Part shown: positions 25,019-36,071 of the stretch, piece after piece
Layout of the letters: each line of letters opens with the position of its first letter
Position numbering within the stretch: position 1 is the stretch's first letter
Origin: Lineus longissimus
Lineage: Eukaryota > Nemertea > Pilidiophora > Heteronemertea > Lineidae
Assembly: GCF_910592395.1 (NCBI RefSeq)
Contig: NC_088323.1
Span: 2,976,001 to 3,040,000, forward strand
Direction: 5' to 3'
DNA: 64,000 bases
The notes under the pieces: generated by a model
The model's database searches: none
What the model was told of the DNA's origin: nothing
The model's input: the letters and a program-made list of their open reading frames with translations, nothing else
Translations under genes and position numbers: made by a program

Positions 25019-25473
25019 TTATTTCCTCTTGACAGTAACGAGCCTGTTGAGTAGGCCTAGGGTTGCGGCAGGCCAAATAAAAATAAGAATATTCCATACC
25101 CAAATTTAGATTAAACACGTCGCCGGGCGTTCAAAGATGATAGAGGTAAACACAGTTCCAAAACTCACCGTTTCTGCAACTGTATGATGAAATCTTCGTC
25201 CGCTGCTTTCGCTGTAAGTGTAGTTCAATAATTTATTTATTATTTTAATTGATATCCAATAACATCCGTAATTTTCAAATCGACTTGATGTCTTGTTGGA
25301 TTGAAATCCGCCAGTATAATCCTGGATATTCTTCCAGTTGATAAACGTGTATTTCCCTGGTTTAGCATTTTTCTCAGATCTAATTTCTTTCAAAACCTAT
25401 AAGACCCTATTGACTTACCTGTAATGATGCCAATGACCAATGCAAGCACGAGAATCAAACCAAGGTACTTCAT
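25019..25473 (-). CDS. Candidate secreted prepropeptide, ~40 residues
   Basis: The minus-strand exon 25473-25419 encodes MKYLGLILVLALVIGIIT, a textbook signal peptide, and ends at GTAAGT. Exon 25211-25169 continues in phase as AKAADEDFIIQLQKR, ending at GTGAGT. Two acceptors then fit: exon 25043-25019 gives LVTVKRK and stop (about 40 residues), while exon 25056-24990 gives a cysteine-containing tail of about 22 residues. Both keep a Lys-Arg dibasic site right after an acidic segment, the layout of neuropeptide, antimicrobial or venom-type precursors processed by proprotein convertases. A 5'UTR exon ending near 25675 and a TATA box at 25748 fit the same strand. I cannot assign a family. The signal exon is well supported; the C-terminus is not. 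Confidence 0.5.
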
Positions 25474-25747
25474 GTTGGCTTCTGAGAATTTGCGCTGAAA
25501 AAGCATAAATCCGCGAATAATAATGACGCCTGTAATTGTAAAATTTTTCCTCCTTCAAAAATTACTATGACGACTGGAAAATGTTGACCACCCTCAAAAA
25601 AGACAAGCATTTGATGTTTCTGAACAGAACTCCTACTTCAAATGCTTAGTCTTTAAATTATCGATGGTACATACCTTTATTTTCGGATGATGTGTGATTT
25701 CGTATGTGACTGTGAATCAACTGATTCGGGATGATGAATCGTAATAA

Positions 25748-25753
25748 TATATA
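25748..25753 (-). promoter_or_regulatory. TATA box candidate of the secreted-peptide gene
   Basis: TATATA lies on the minus strand. A donor site (GTATGT, plus-strand 25669-25674) ends a likely 5'UTR exon at 25675, and the acceptor before the coding exon lies at about 25498. A start 25-30 bases downstream would give a 5'UTR exon of about 45-50 bases. Confidence 0.4.
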
Positions 25754-25759
25754 CGTGTA

Positions 25760-26770
25760 TAAGTGCTCATCCATAACCCATGAGTATATGACTTTAAAAA
25801 TTTTGAATTGCATGCAGGTGCATGCCAACTGTCTGAAGTGATGTCAGCCATATATGGCTTTCGTTATGCAAGGGAAAAAAGCGAATTTGATTGAAAGTTC
25901 AACTGTATTATCCGGTATATTTCATGAAATTCTAATGAGCAGACATAAACCATACAACTACAAATAGGGCAATTAACTGAAACTAGCTCTATCATCCAAA
26001 TATTCACTGTAGAATAAACTTAGGGATCGCCGTCATCGTTTTGAATGTGCCCCTGGATATTAGACACGTACAGCGCAATTTTCAATTTCTTAGAGTAACC
26101 GTTCCACATGGGGCTTTGGGACGTGTGTACATAATATACTCTTGTGTTTTTTTACAAGTTCAAACCCACCGTCGCCGGCTGAGGAAAAGTGAGGCCAAAT
26201 GGAAATATCCATTACCAACATTAATGAATGATTGTGGACTCCATCAATTCTACCTTTACACATTAACCAATGAATTAATCACCTTTCCACAGTATTGACA
26301 GATACAGTTCATGTGACATCGATAAGTCACACTCGCTAGTTAGAGTTAGCATTGGCTTTCTGTTGCGAATCAGTAATCTGATGCTAGTCGCTCATTCATA
26401 CCCACCCCCACTGCCAACGAGAGGCGTATTGGACTACCTTCCTTCATCGCATAAGAGCAATACTGCAACTACCCTTCCAAATACCTATCCAAGACCAACA
26501 TGATTTTAGTCAACCTGAATCGTGAATGTATCGAAATGATTAGTAATATTTCATTTTTGTTAACCATGCGCCTGCACGATATGTGAACTTCCCAACCGCT
26601 GGCTGAAAGATCTACAGAACAGCGGCTATTCAATATTGACGCTAATCTACCGTACGGCACAAACCCCATGGTCGCGTATAGGCCTAGCCTGGGCACGATT
26701 TGACCTGTTGTCCTGACTGTTTATAGGTATACAAAGTATAGGCCTAGGTATCATTGCGGTATAAGGAAAC
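25760..26770. other. Intergenic stretch upstream of the calmodulin-like gene
   Basis: No coding exon is supportable. The last 100 bases before 26771 contain several AGGCCTA words and probably hold the promoter of the + strand EF-hand gene. Confidence 0.35.
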
Positions 26771-29548
26771 ATGGCAGACCCGGTGGTAAGTCTCGATTTT
26801 TCATACAGTTATTGCTGTTGGGATATTGGTTACAATTTCTGTAATAAACACACGAATCTAATATCGATACGAGTGTACTGTACTGAGTCTTCATGTTGAG
26901 TATTTGGTGATAAAAGTACGACGGAATTCGTATGAATATATAAAGTGTAAACAGGCCTTACTTGTTATACGTTATCTATTGGTATGGCCTACACTACGGA
27001 TATGGTGTATTTGTTATGCATTTTCTTGATCGATGTTCATTTGGCGGACATTTTTTACTGATTGAACATATGTGAAAATTATGAAAAGATGAGCTGAATA
27101 ATGCGAGCAATTAAGCATTTAAAATTGTGAACGTATAAACAACGTGTCATGGAAAAAAATTAAATTCACGTGATATCCTCTCGTTTGATATCCCGTTGAT
27201 ATTTTTTGGGATATCCCGCCAGAGGATATCAGTTTCAATGATAGATCCTGCCTGCCGAGGATATCCGTTTTATTGAAAATTATTTTCAAATGGGTTCTTT
27301 TCGACTTTTCGAGCATTTTTCGCCAAGGAAATTGTCAGGCCTATTGCCACAAGTATGGCGTCGCCAGATGCTAGGTTTGAAAGTAACAAATTGTCCCAGG
27401 GCAGCAATTATGGTAATTGAGAAATGAAAATTGTATAGATATGATCTGAATATCAATTTTGTTTATACCGTACGTTAGCGTTCGTAATGATTGCACACCA
27501 ACCAATGTTCACATGATTGGATATGGGATTTTTTAAACAAAAATTCAAACGAGCTTTATTAAATTTATAATTGATTCTCTTCCCAGGATGAATCCATGGA
27601 TACAACTACTGCCGAGGCGGCAGAGGTAGGCCAGCAGACGACATCTGCTTACGCATGCACAGATCAATCCTTGTAGATGTAGCTGTGTCTGTCCCCATCT
27701 GTTTACATACATGTGTAGTTGCAGCCCGAGAGGCATATCACTGTATTGTCATGTATAGTTCCAATATCTCTTGCAAATCAAAAACTACACTCATATTATT
27801 CTGTCCAACCCTCGTCTTGAAAAATGGCTTTCTCAGACTGCGATGCACGAACAATAGCATTTTCAAAACACCATTTTAAAAGAACACTCGCTTTCTCACT
27901 GTCACTTTATCATGCAGCTTGTTCTCAAAATAATTCTTGTACACAATGACATACATGTATATATCAATATTTTTCCTTATGTTTTATATCCGTGTCTCTC
28001 CCTCGCTACATGTTTGTATTATACGTTTATTCTTCCCTAACTGCATGCAGCTGAATCTGTCTCTTTGTTATTGCTTGTCTCTCAAAGGTACTTGCTATCT
28101 GACTGTCTGTATGATCAACTACAATGCTTTGCTTCAAGCCTTCATATTGGAGTCTTGTGTTATTGATACGAGCTATGGTAGAACACATTATAATATTAGA
28201 AATGACCTCGTTGACAATGCATTCGCTGGAGCCTTCAATATTAGATTTTTATCCAGCCTCGGTCCTTGCTCACTTGACGGTGGTTTCAAGTGCACCACAT
28301 TTATCACTGATATCTTATCCGAAATTCTTGATTTTTGTAGAAATCCATTTCTAAATTCTCGATTGGTTTCCTAAATGTGGCTAATGGCTGTGTTTGTTTT
28401 TTAGGGAGACGAAGTTGAGCTGACCAAAGAGCAGGAGGCGGAGTTCAAGAAAGCATTCACCCTGTACGACAAGGACAAAGACAACAAGCTCTCGTCGGCC
28501 GAGATTGGCCCCGCGCTGCGATCCTGCGCCCTCACACCCACCGAAGCAGAACTGAATGCTATAATTAGCAATATTGACAGTCAAGGTGAACAGATTGAAA
28601 GTCACACTCTCGGCGGTCTCCTGATACTGATATCTGCTTATACTGATATCTGCTTGAATGTGCAAACATCCATAATGCAGATATCAATTGGATATCTACA
28701 TGGATTGATGATATCCGCTTGATATCCATCAATTGGATATCATACTTTTTTCAAATTTGTAAGAGTAAAATTTTCGCGTATTCAAAGTCTTACCAGACAA
28801 ACGAGTTGAACGTCCGACGAAAACCTCCATCCAATGCATTGAAGGTTTTATTGCCAAGCATGTCTATGGCGTATTATGAAATTGACAACGGCTAACAAAT
28901 TAGTACAACTACGTGAAATCTCCACTGCCCTGAAAAGCTGTGCATGTATTGTAACATGGCTGTGTGAAGACGATCCACGGTGAGGATCATCTGTTTGCGT
29001 TGTTGTCGCTACACACAATAAAATTCAATTGTTGATCTGATCAGAATTACCCTTGTGGTTTCACCCTCTCGATCTTTTTATCAAAGGTGGTTTTGCCGAC
29101 TTTCCCGAGTTCCTCAGCTACGCTGCGCGGCTGCTCCCCGAGAAAGACCCCGAGGAGTTGCTGAGGGAGGCATTCACGCGGTGGGACACTAACAACTGTG
29201 GCTTCCTCAATGCGACAGCTCTCCGTGAGGCGATGGTCACGATGGGGGAACCGCTGACAGAAGAGGAGGCGGACGAGATGATTAAGGAGGCGCTCCCGAG
29301 TGGGGACGGACAGATCAATTATGAAGGTGGGTAAAATGAAGCATTGTGGCACTTCTGTTACATACTTTGGACGATTGATATTGCAGTCGCGAAGACTGGT
29401 GTACCGTGAGAATGATTGTGTGACATTGGCCCAAAGTGGGGTCCCAACGAAGGTAAAAAATTGCTTCGAATCAACTAAGTTGAGATGATCGAGGGTTCAA
29501 CTTTTTTTTTCAGATCTTTTAGTCAAGCTGATTAAGGAATACAGATAG
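26771..29548 (+). CDS. Divergent calmodulin-like EF-hand protein, complete
   Basis: Exons 26771-26785, 27587-27625, 28405-28585, 29087-29326 and 29514-29548 join to 169 residues. The core starts GDEVELTKEQEAEFKKAF, the usual entry to the calmodulin/troponin C fold. EF-hand 1 has a canonical calcium loop at residues 40-51 (DKDKDNKLSSAE: acidic at 1, 3, 5 and 12). The other three sites are degenerate: DSQGGFADFPEF, DTNNCGFLNATA (no acidic residue at position 12) and PSGDGQINYED. So probably only one site binds calcium well. An N-terminal extension of about 18 residues (MADPV, DESMDTTTAEAAE) precedes the core. Expected to be a cytosolic calcium sensor or structural light-chain-like protein; the partner is unknown. 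Intron 3 holds a GATATC-rich repeat. Confidence 0.88.
27170..27268. repeat. GATATC-rich dispersed repeat, copy B
   Basis: Five or more GATATC/GGATATCC words within 100 bases, including GTTTGATATCCCGTTGATAT and GGGATATCCCGCC, in the first intron of the calmodulin-like gene. It is more degenerate than copies A and C. Confidence 0.5.
28619..28745. repeat. GATATC-rich dispersed repeat, copy C
   Basis: Starts just after exon 3 of the calmodulin-like gene. It contains CTGATACTGATATCTGCTTA, GCAGATATCAATTGGATATC and TTGATATCCATCAATTGGAT. The middle part is the reverse complement of copy A with few changes. Confidence 0.6.
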
Positions 29549-29682
29549 AGAGCGAAGGACCTCACGATGAATACGCTTAACAAGGAAGTTCGACATTACG
29601 TGTTTTGGAATAATATCCGAGAGAGAAATGAGAGTCCGAACTGAAATACTCGATGATATAGGACTTTCGAGCGAGGATTTTT

Positions 29683-29688
29683 AATAAA
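29683..29688 (+). other. Polyadenylation signal of the calmodulin-like gene
   Basis: AATAAA, 135 bases after the stop codon, same strand. Confidence 0.6.
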
Positions 29689-29699
29689 GATCGTAGTTT

Positions 29700-30754
29700 A
29701 TTGCATACGTGTATATGTTTCTTATAATCCGTCCAAAACATCTACGCTTTGATCAAAATATACAAGCAGAAATTCATGTGTCGTTTACAGAACAGACTGT
29801 TTCTACATGTATATTGTAAATAATTGGAAGTACAATGTACATGTAATCATGTGGAAGAGAGAGGTTTCAAAACATTTTGAAGAATGCTGATATCACGTTT
29901 TGTCTTTTATGTTCTCGTGTTAATCTTCATGAGCGATGCAACACATTGGCTGCTCCCTTTTACATAAAGGCATTGATGATCGAGTAACGTAATCGTAAAA
30001 CCTTAGGTAACAGAACCTCCCTATTTTTCATAACGATTGTCTTATTCTGCTGATTATTGTTACATTTATTGAAAATATTTATGTGTAAATAAGTTTTATG
30101 AATAAAGGTTATTTTTATGAGAGAATGGTGCAGTCTCTTTTACTTCAGCTTCAAGATATATGTACAAGACTACAAGTACACTAATATAAGCAAGATATAC
30201 AGGAAAACCACTCAGTGTTATGTTTAAAAAGAATGAACTCCATCAATGGAAATATTACAAATGTATAACAAGCAAAAGCGATGATGCATTGTCAGATTCA
30301 TTGTTATATCAAACAATGGTGCCAAATTATTGAATAATATCAAGGACATTAAACAAACAGCCTGAGCGTTTCCAGCAGCATTGAATTTTGAAATAAAGGC
30401 AAAGGACTTCGGGTCACGATAACCAAAGGATCGAAGTATTCGCTACTGAGTGGTTCTATCAGCAACCCGAGACGTTGTGGATTCAAAAGAGAGCTGTATC
30501 GCTCCGATGACATGCCATCCGATCATCAGCATGAAATAAATGGTCTTGCGTTTCTTTGAATTTTTGATGAGGAGCTTTATAGGCAGTTCAAAGAAGACGC
30601 ATCAGATGTAACCCGTTATGGTTTCTTCCTGGAAAGTCCAGGCGGAGAATTAGTACCAGGGCTTCGAGCAAGAAACGCCGATAATACTCATTTATAATGC
30701 ATATTGGACAGATATGTCTCTTCACGATCCAATGTTAACCGAAGTAGTGAAACG
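29700..30754. other. Intergenic stretch before the lectin gene
   Basis: No recognisable exon. A second AATAAA (near 30104) could be an alternative 3' end of the calmodulin-like gene. The last part before 30755 would hold the promoter and 5'UTR of the lectin gene. Confidence 0.35.
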
Positions 30755-33400
30755 ATGTACAAAAAAGTATCCATCACGGACGTAGTCTTCCTCGTTGTGA
30801 ATGGACAAGGCAAAACTGGTAAGAAAGGCAGGACGTTTTATTTCTGGGTTGTGTTCTTTACGATTTTAACATAACAAGATGTTGAAGTCGCTTTTACTTT
30901 CTTATAAAACTCTCCGTGTGCGACGAAATTCGAGGGACGTCGTTGATCTTTGCAAGTTCAACCCCTAGTACGGTATCAATTCCTTAAACTGAAATACTAG
31001 TTATCTTCGTTTCAAGGTCATCATTATTGTTGCAACCGCAATTTTCGTGATCATTAAGCTAAGACACTTTCTTCGCCAACTTGGATGTCAGTATCGTCAT
31101 GGTATGACATACTTCCATAGGAAGCATTTGGATCGTTTCTGAAATACGCCCGCACTTTAGTTTAACTAGTATGAGTGTATCAGGAACGATCCGTAGGTCT
31201 GCTATGGTAGAATGTGGAACCAGAAACCGAAATACTTATTACATTTTAAGCAGGTGGTGTACATGATTTCGTCAAAACGAAATATATGATAGAATCCATT
31301 GACTCTAAGTAACTTTATAGTACTGCGATGTATAACACGGAATCACGTGGTATAATGTCACGCCGTTGCCTTCTTTGACCGTTCATTTGTATTGCCCCTG
31401 CATACAAAATGACGGCTACAGAAGGGCCTCGATGCGGCACTTTCCATCAACTTACATCCAACCAACTCCAACAGACTATCAAATGGAGCATCATACGGAG
31501 GTCCAGAGCAAGGGGACCATCCTCCTGCGCAAAATCCTGCATCAATGATTACCGCTGTATTGCAGTAGCTCTCTCCTTGAACATGGTGAATCTAACGCAG
31601 GTTTTATTTTGTGAATTGTTTCAAGTATCTGACAATGAAACACTCGGACGTGATGGACGGAGGGTGTATTCACAAACAAGAGGTGAGACGGACTTGTATA
31701 GCCCACGCGAGCATGTTTATAGATGGGTTCAGATTTTGATCCGAGAGCGAGAACGGTGTGGCATTTTGAAGACGGATCGCGTTCTCAGATCAAAACCTGA
31801 ACCTCTCCACCATGTCGAGATTTCCCCGACGATACCGAAAAGGCCAAACATAAAAAGGCGATGGTATACTCTGCCAGTGTTTCGATTTCCCCTACTGCTG
31901 CCTCTCTCCGTGAGCCGGAAGAGGATAGGAGTTCGACTCCAGAATTCCTGAGTGGGTCATATCCCAGATATTTTCGATGTTTGCTTTCACTAGTGCTTCT
32001 TCAACCAGTCTCGTCCAAAAAAAAAAACATTTTTCGATGTCAAATATCGCGCATGGGTGCAAAGGAGGCCGACGCGTAAAGCGCGATATCAAGAGCTGTC
32101 ATATGTCTTGCCAGAATTTTCGTTTCAAACTCTTCTACTGCCATGGATGCATTGTTAATGCTGTAAGGCTTGACTGAAAGGGTTTTATGACCATTCTCTG
32201 GAAAGCTGTCGAATGTCCTTGAGCAGTTCCTGATTCTAGTACTGTTTATCCAATGAGCGATATTGTGCCGTATCAAATTACATTCTGTAGATTGTCCGAG
32301 TTTCTAAGGCATTATCCTTAAAAAAATGTCATAAGGGTTGACCGCGGAGGAAACATTGGCCTCCTTAACCTCATCCCTCTTATCCTTGGTTAGTCACAGA
32401 GTGCCGATGTGCCAGCAAATAATCAAATGGTTATAATGCTAGCTAAGCTAGGTTTTGTTATACATAGTGTTGTTCCATGTACCAACCTCTTTCTTTCAGT
32501 TTGCCCCAAGGGCTACATCTCGTTCGGTGACTTTACCGGCTTGTGCTGTTATCTCATATCCTACAGCCGAAAGGTTGAGTGGCGTTACGCCCAAAAACAA
32601 TGTCTGTCTGCTGGGGCGAAACTAGCAGAGTTAGAAACAGCAAACGAATTTGATATGCTTCGAATGTACATGAAGCGATTCTTAAGTAATATGAAATGTA
32701 AGTACTTCCTCTAATGGTAACTTTTTTTGTCTCCGAGCCCAATAATTTCCCCAGCACGTGTTGGCCAATCAAAAGCCCTTAGTTTTGCTTCCTGTGCGTT
32801 AGAGCTAAAAAGTAAGAGTTAAAAATCTTACTTGTGAAGAGTGATGAATGCGGAAAACCTATATCTTTTAGGATACAAAATAGACATCCAACAACTGATA
32901 TCAACCTTACATCATATTACGATATCCATTTGATATGTAATAGGATATCATGCAATTTTTAGCGATTTTTCACAATGCGCACAACTAACCTAATGACTTC
33001 CATCAGAATTTGTGCCATTGCCTAGCTATGGCAGTAACCGTTCAGTGTTGTGAAGCGCTTTGGTCTACAGACGCTGGCCAGTGGAAAGCGCTATAACAAT
33101 AATATATTGCAGTTACATGTGTTACTCTTTACAGTCGTTCCCGAGAGAAATTTAGGTTTTTCCCTCGGCGCTTTGAACACGCTCGATCGTCCTTATGAGT
33201 ATCGCTGGGTTACCAGCCATGTAAAACTGAACTATAACCGCTGGGCTCCATTACAGCCCGACCTGGAGAGGGGAAGAAGGGTCGAGCAGCAGCTGTCCAT
33301 GTGGAGTACAAAAAATTACTGCCTTGATGATGCAGCCACGAATAAAGCATATGGTTATATTTGTGAATACAGTGGCGAGTCAGTTTTTGTGGGCCTATAA
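30755..33400 (+). CDS. Secreted PAN/Apple plus C-type-lectin-domain protein
   Basis: Model: exons 30755-30818, 31422-31682, 32500-32697 and 33135-33400, all introns phase 1, 262 residues. Exon 1 (MYKKVSITDVVFLVVNGQGKT) would be a weak signal peptide and is the least certain part. Exon 2 has the cysteine spacing of a PAN/Apple module: CGTFHQL, then SCAKSCINDYRCIAVAL, then FCELF. Exons 3-4 form a C-type lectin fold: VCPKGYISFGD, WRYAQKQCLSAGAKLAELET, RWVTSHVKLNYNRWAPLQPD, YCLDDAATNKAYGYICEY. The EPN/QPD-like sugar motif reads QPD, but the WND calcium motif is absent, so calcium-dependent sugar binding is doubtful. Such PAN-CTLD proteins are typical of expanded immune or matrix lectin sets in marine invertebrates; the role here is inferred. 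Confidence 0.75.
32880..32958. repeat. GATATC-rich dispersed repeat, copy D
   Basis: In the last intron of the lectin gene: ACTGATATCAACC, ACGATATCCATTTGATATG and TAGGATATCATGC within 80 bases. Same style as copies A-C but short and degenerate. Confidence 0.45.
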
Positions 33401-33538
33401 ATTAGTCTCTAAACATTTCTGTTGAGTCTAAATTTGCATGTTCACTGCATGCGCAATGGTACCTGAGAGGTTCATTCTGTGTTTAGTTTTAAACAGTCAA
33501 AGTGGTTGGTGCCCTAAATTTAATTTAACACTAAAAGG

Positions 33539-33706
33539 AGGATGGACTCTAAGACTGATTTTGGGAAAGATTACTTTAAATTAATGAATAATGCTTTCTA
33601 TGGAAAGACTTGTGAGAAACAAACCAATGAAGCAAAGAAACTGAGAGGAATTACCAGGAATGTTGTAAAGAGAGATATCACATTTAATGACTACATAGAG
33701 TCTTGA
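33539..33706 (+). pseudogene. Type-B DNA polymerase remnant (Polinton/Maverick-like), plus-strand copy, internally deleted
   Basis: The frame has DYFKLMNNAFYGKTCE, the conserved motif of protein-primed family B polymerases of Polinton/Maverick elements and related viruses. It then jumps to a lysine-rich ITFNDYIES segment that in intact genes lies well downstream near the C-terminus. About the whole section represented in the opposite copy is therefore missing, after which a stop codon occurs. It is a dead fragment, with no sign of the integrase, capsid or other element genes nearby. Confidence 0.75.
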
Positions 33707-33715
33707 AAAGAGTAG

Positions 33716-33972
33716 GTCATCCAAGACTGTAGCACCTGTGTATATTGGTTTGTTGAATTTCATGGTTGTTTCCCTTATGCCAATAGCAGCATTATGTTCG
33801 TCAAATACGCAAATCGATGAAAACCTGGGATTGGCCATGATACTCTTGGCTCTCTCACCGTCCGATACCAATTCAATTTCCATCCTGTTCCTTATGTTCT
33901 CGCAAGTCCTTCCATAGAAAGCATTATTCAATAATTAAGTAATCTTTCTCAAAATCAGTCTTAGAGTCCATC
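33716..33972 (-). pseudogene. Type-B DNA polymerase remnant (Polinton/Maverick-like), minus-strand copy
   Basis: The minus-strand frame contains NNAFYGRTCENIRNRMEIEL and later FNKPIYTGATVLDD, both typical of Polinton-type PolB palm/C-terminal blocks. A small deletion shifts the frame just before the first motif relative to the plus-strand copy, and there is no upstream polymerase domain. It is a non-functional relic. The pair gives complementary pieces of one ancestral gene. Confidence 0.75.
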
Positions 33973-34059
33973 CTCCTTTTAGTGTTAAAGTAAATGTAGG
34001 GCACCAACCACTTTGACTGTTTAAAACTGATCACAGAATGAACCCTCTCAAGTACCATT

Positions 34060-36071
34060 CCGTGCTTGTGGGATCTAGAACTTCGATGCTGAAACTCTGT
34101 TCTTCAGCAACGAATATTTTCAGAATATCCATTTATTAAACGTGATTATTCTTTTGTGTGTAGTATTCCGTGTTATCCTCTATTGAGTAGTAATAGGGAA
34201 AGGCGTTTGGATGGTTTTAGGGTTTATCATTTAGCCGGTGTGATGGAGTACGATATATATGTCGAAAATAATAAACGGAAGACCAATTTAAATTTCATAC
34301 TTGTTATATTTGTTTGGTACCTCCTACATCACATTTGAGTTATACATGTATATATTGTATAAAGCGTCTTAAAAGAGACAAAAGTAATCCGTACACTAAG
34401 ATCCACAGAAGCATCCTTATAGAAATTGGTTAGTCTCATAAAAAGGGTATAATCCTAATCTCAATCACATATGCAGTCAGGTAGTCAGGCGAGCACATTG
34501 AAACCTAGGAAGAAGACAACACACACATGTACAGCGTTTTCATCTGACATCTGCTTCTCAAGTTCAACTTAGAATGATTTCCTTCAATTCAAGATCAGTT
34601 AAATATAACTCTGTATACAACTCTTCAATATGTTTATTTTGGAATGTTGACACGTAAATACAATGTACTTACTGTTCCCTAAACCTTATCATCAGAAAAC
34701 ATTTGCTTGTTCCAAAATCGACGACGATTCTAAATGATCGTCGGCTAATGGCTAAGCCATTCCTATTCTCGTATCACAAGCCAAGATACAATGTATGGCA
34801 GATCTATTGGGGAGTCATCTGATGGCCTCCTGATGAACGCAGAGCTACGTCCCTGGCAGTCAACTGATGACTTTTCCAAACCTATATTAATGGCAATGGC
34901 AGTCAAAGAGTTAAAAGGACCTTCAATTGTTAGTTATGCAAAGATACAACACAATAATAATTGACACTGGAATACATAGCGAGCTTTGGAATACACAATG
35001 CACAATAATCATAGACATGATAATGAATGTACTCAAAGTATGCCAAAGACAAAATCAAAAAGACATATTTACATGTTTACCTTACCCCATAACTATAATT
35101 CAATTGGTTTCAGGCAAAATTACCCTATCAGCCAAAGGTGACTTTAGTGAAAAGCACACCATTTGACTTTGATGTTGCCCATTTTTCATGAATCAATATG
35201 GAAGATTTGAATGTGTATAAAATGTGATCCTTGGAAGTAAAAGGCATTTCTCAGCAGTACTTTTGAAAGTTTGAGTATTGAAACCATTTAAAGAGGAGTA
35301 TATTGATCTAAGGCCATACAGATCTATGACAACCCTTCCTCAAAAAAAGAAACGGCCCTCTAATCCCTGCAAATGAACATTTGGCAAACGTAAACCAAAA
35401 GCAACAAAAAATATCAAGCAGAGTGGTCCACACACACAAATATTAACTCAGATCAACAAAACAATTTGAAATAAGGGAAATATAAGTATACACAGACACC
35501 GGAGAAGTCTTCATGTACAACAAGAGTATAGATTGTCTCTAAACCATGGGAACGTACATACAATTCACATATTGTGTTAAGCTATCAATTCCTGGCTAAG
35601 TATATCGAGGCGTAAAAAACAACACAATATCTTTTATCAAAAATGTCATGGAGGATGAAGAGAGCTGAACATTTTAACATTGCTTGTGGTGATTACTTGA
35701 GTCGTGATCAGTTACTTATAAGCAAACATGTCCGCAATAAAACATTCCCTCACCAAACACAGCTTTATAACCTCAATCCACACCACCATAACCACTTCAC
35801 CACGAGACCTTCCTAAACTTTATTCGGTTGGCTACAGCTTTCTACGGCATCATTCACACGACAAATTTCATTGGTGCAAATAACCCAGGTAACTTTGGGC
35901 AAAACAGTCAAACACTGCAGGAGATATGTGGTACTGATATGCCAGCTCACTTCACTTCAAAAGGAGTTTTTGAAACTCAGTGCAAATGATATTGACTCGT
36001 TTCCGGGTCAATGCAACATATCCTGTTGTCCTGGGTCACAAATGTTATTGGTACAATGGAACCATCTTTTT
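34060..36071. other. Interval between the PolB remnant and the MYO1D stop codon
   Basis: No exon is recognisable on either strand. The right part is probably the MYO1D 3'UTR (minus strand). AATAAA words on that strand occur at about 35818-35823 and 34628-34633, so the 3'UTR could be 0.25 kb or more than 1.4 kb. I cannot choose. Confidence 0.4.

Larger units (their letters stand above)
33455..34059. repeat. Long inverted repeat with ~160-bp arms
   Basis: Left arm 33455-33616 and right arm 33899-34059 are reverse complements with roughly 90% identity by eye. They share GTCAAAGTGGTTGGTGCCCT, AGGAGGATGGACTCTAAGAC and GCTTTCTATGGAAAGACTTG (one A/G change). The spacer is about 280 bases. Both arms and spacer derive from a polymerase B gene (next two entries), so this is an element fragment that was duplicated in inverted orientation. 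Confidence 0.9.

Noticed and set aside
27937-28374. 145-codon plus-strand open frame
   Set aside because: It lies in intron 2 of the calmodulin-like gene, just before its exon 3, and has low-complexity composition with no domain or splice support.
31683-31951. Continuation of the PAN exon frame past 31682
   Set aside because: A GTGAGA donor at 31683 joins in phase to the lectin exon at 32500; the read-through has no recognisable content.
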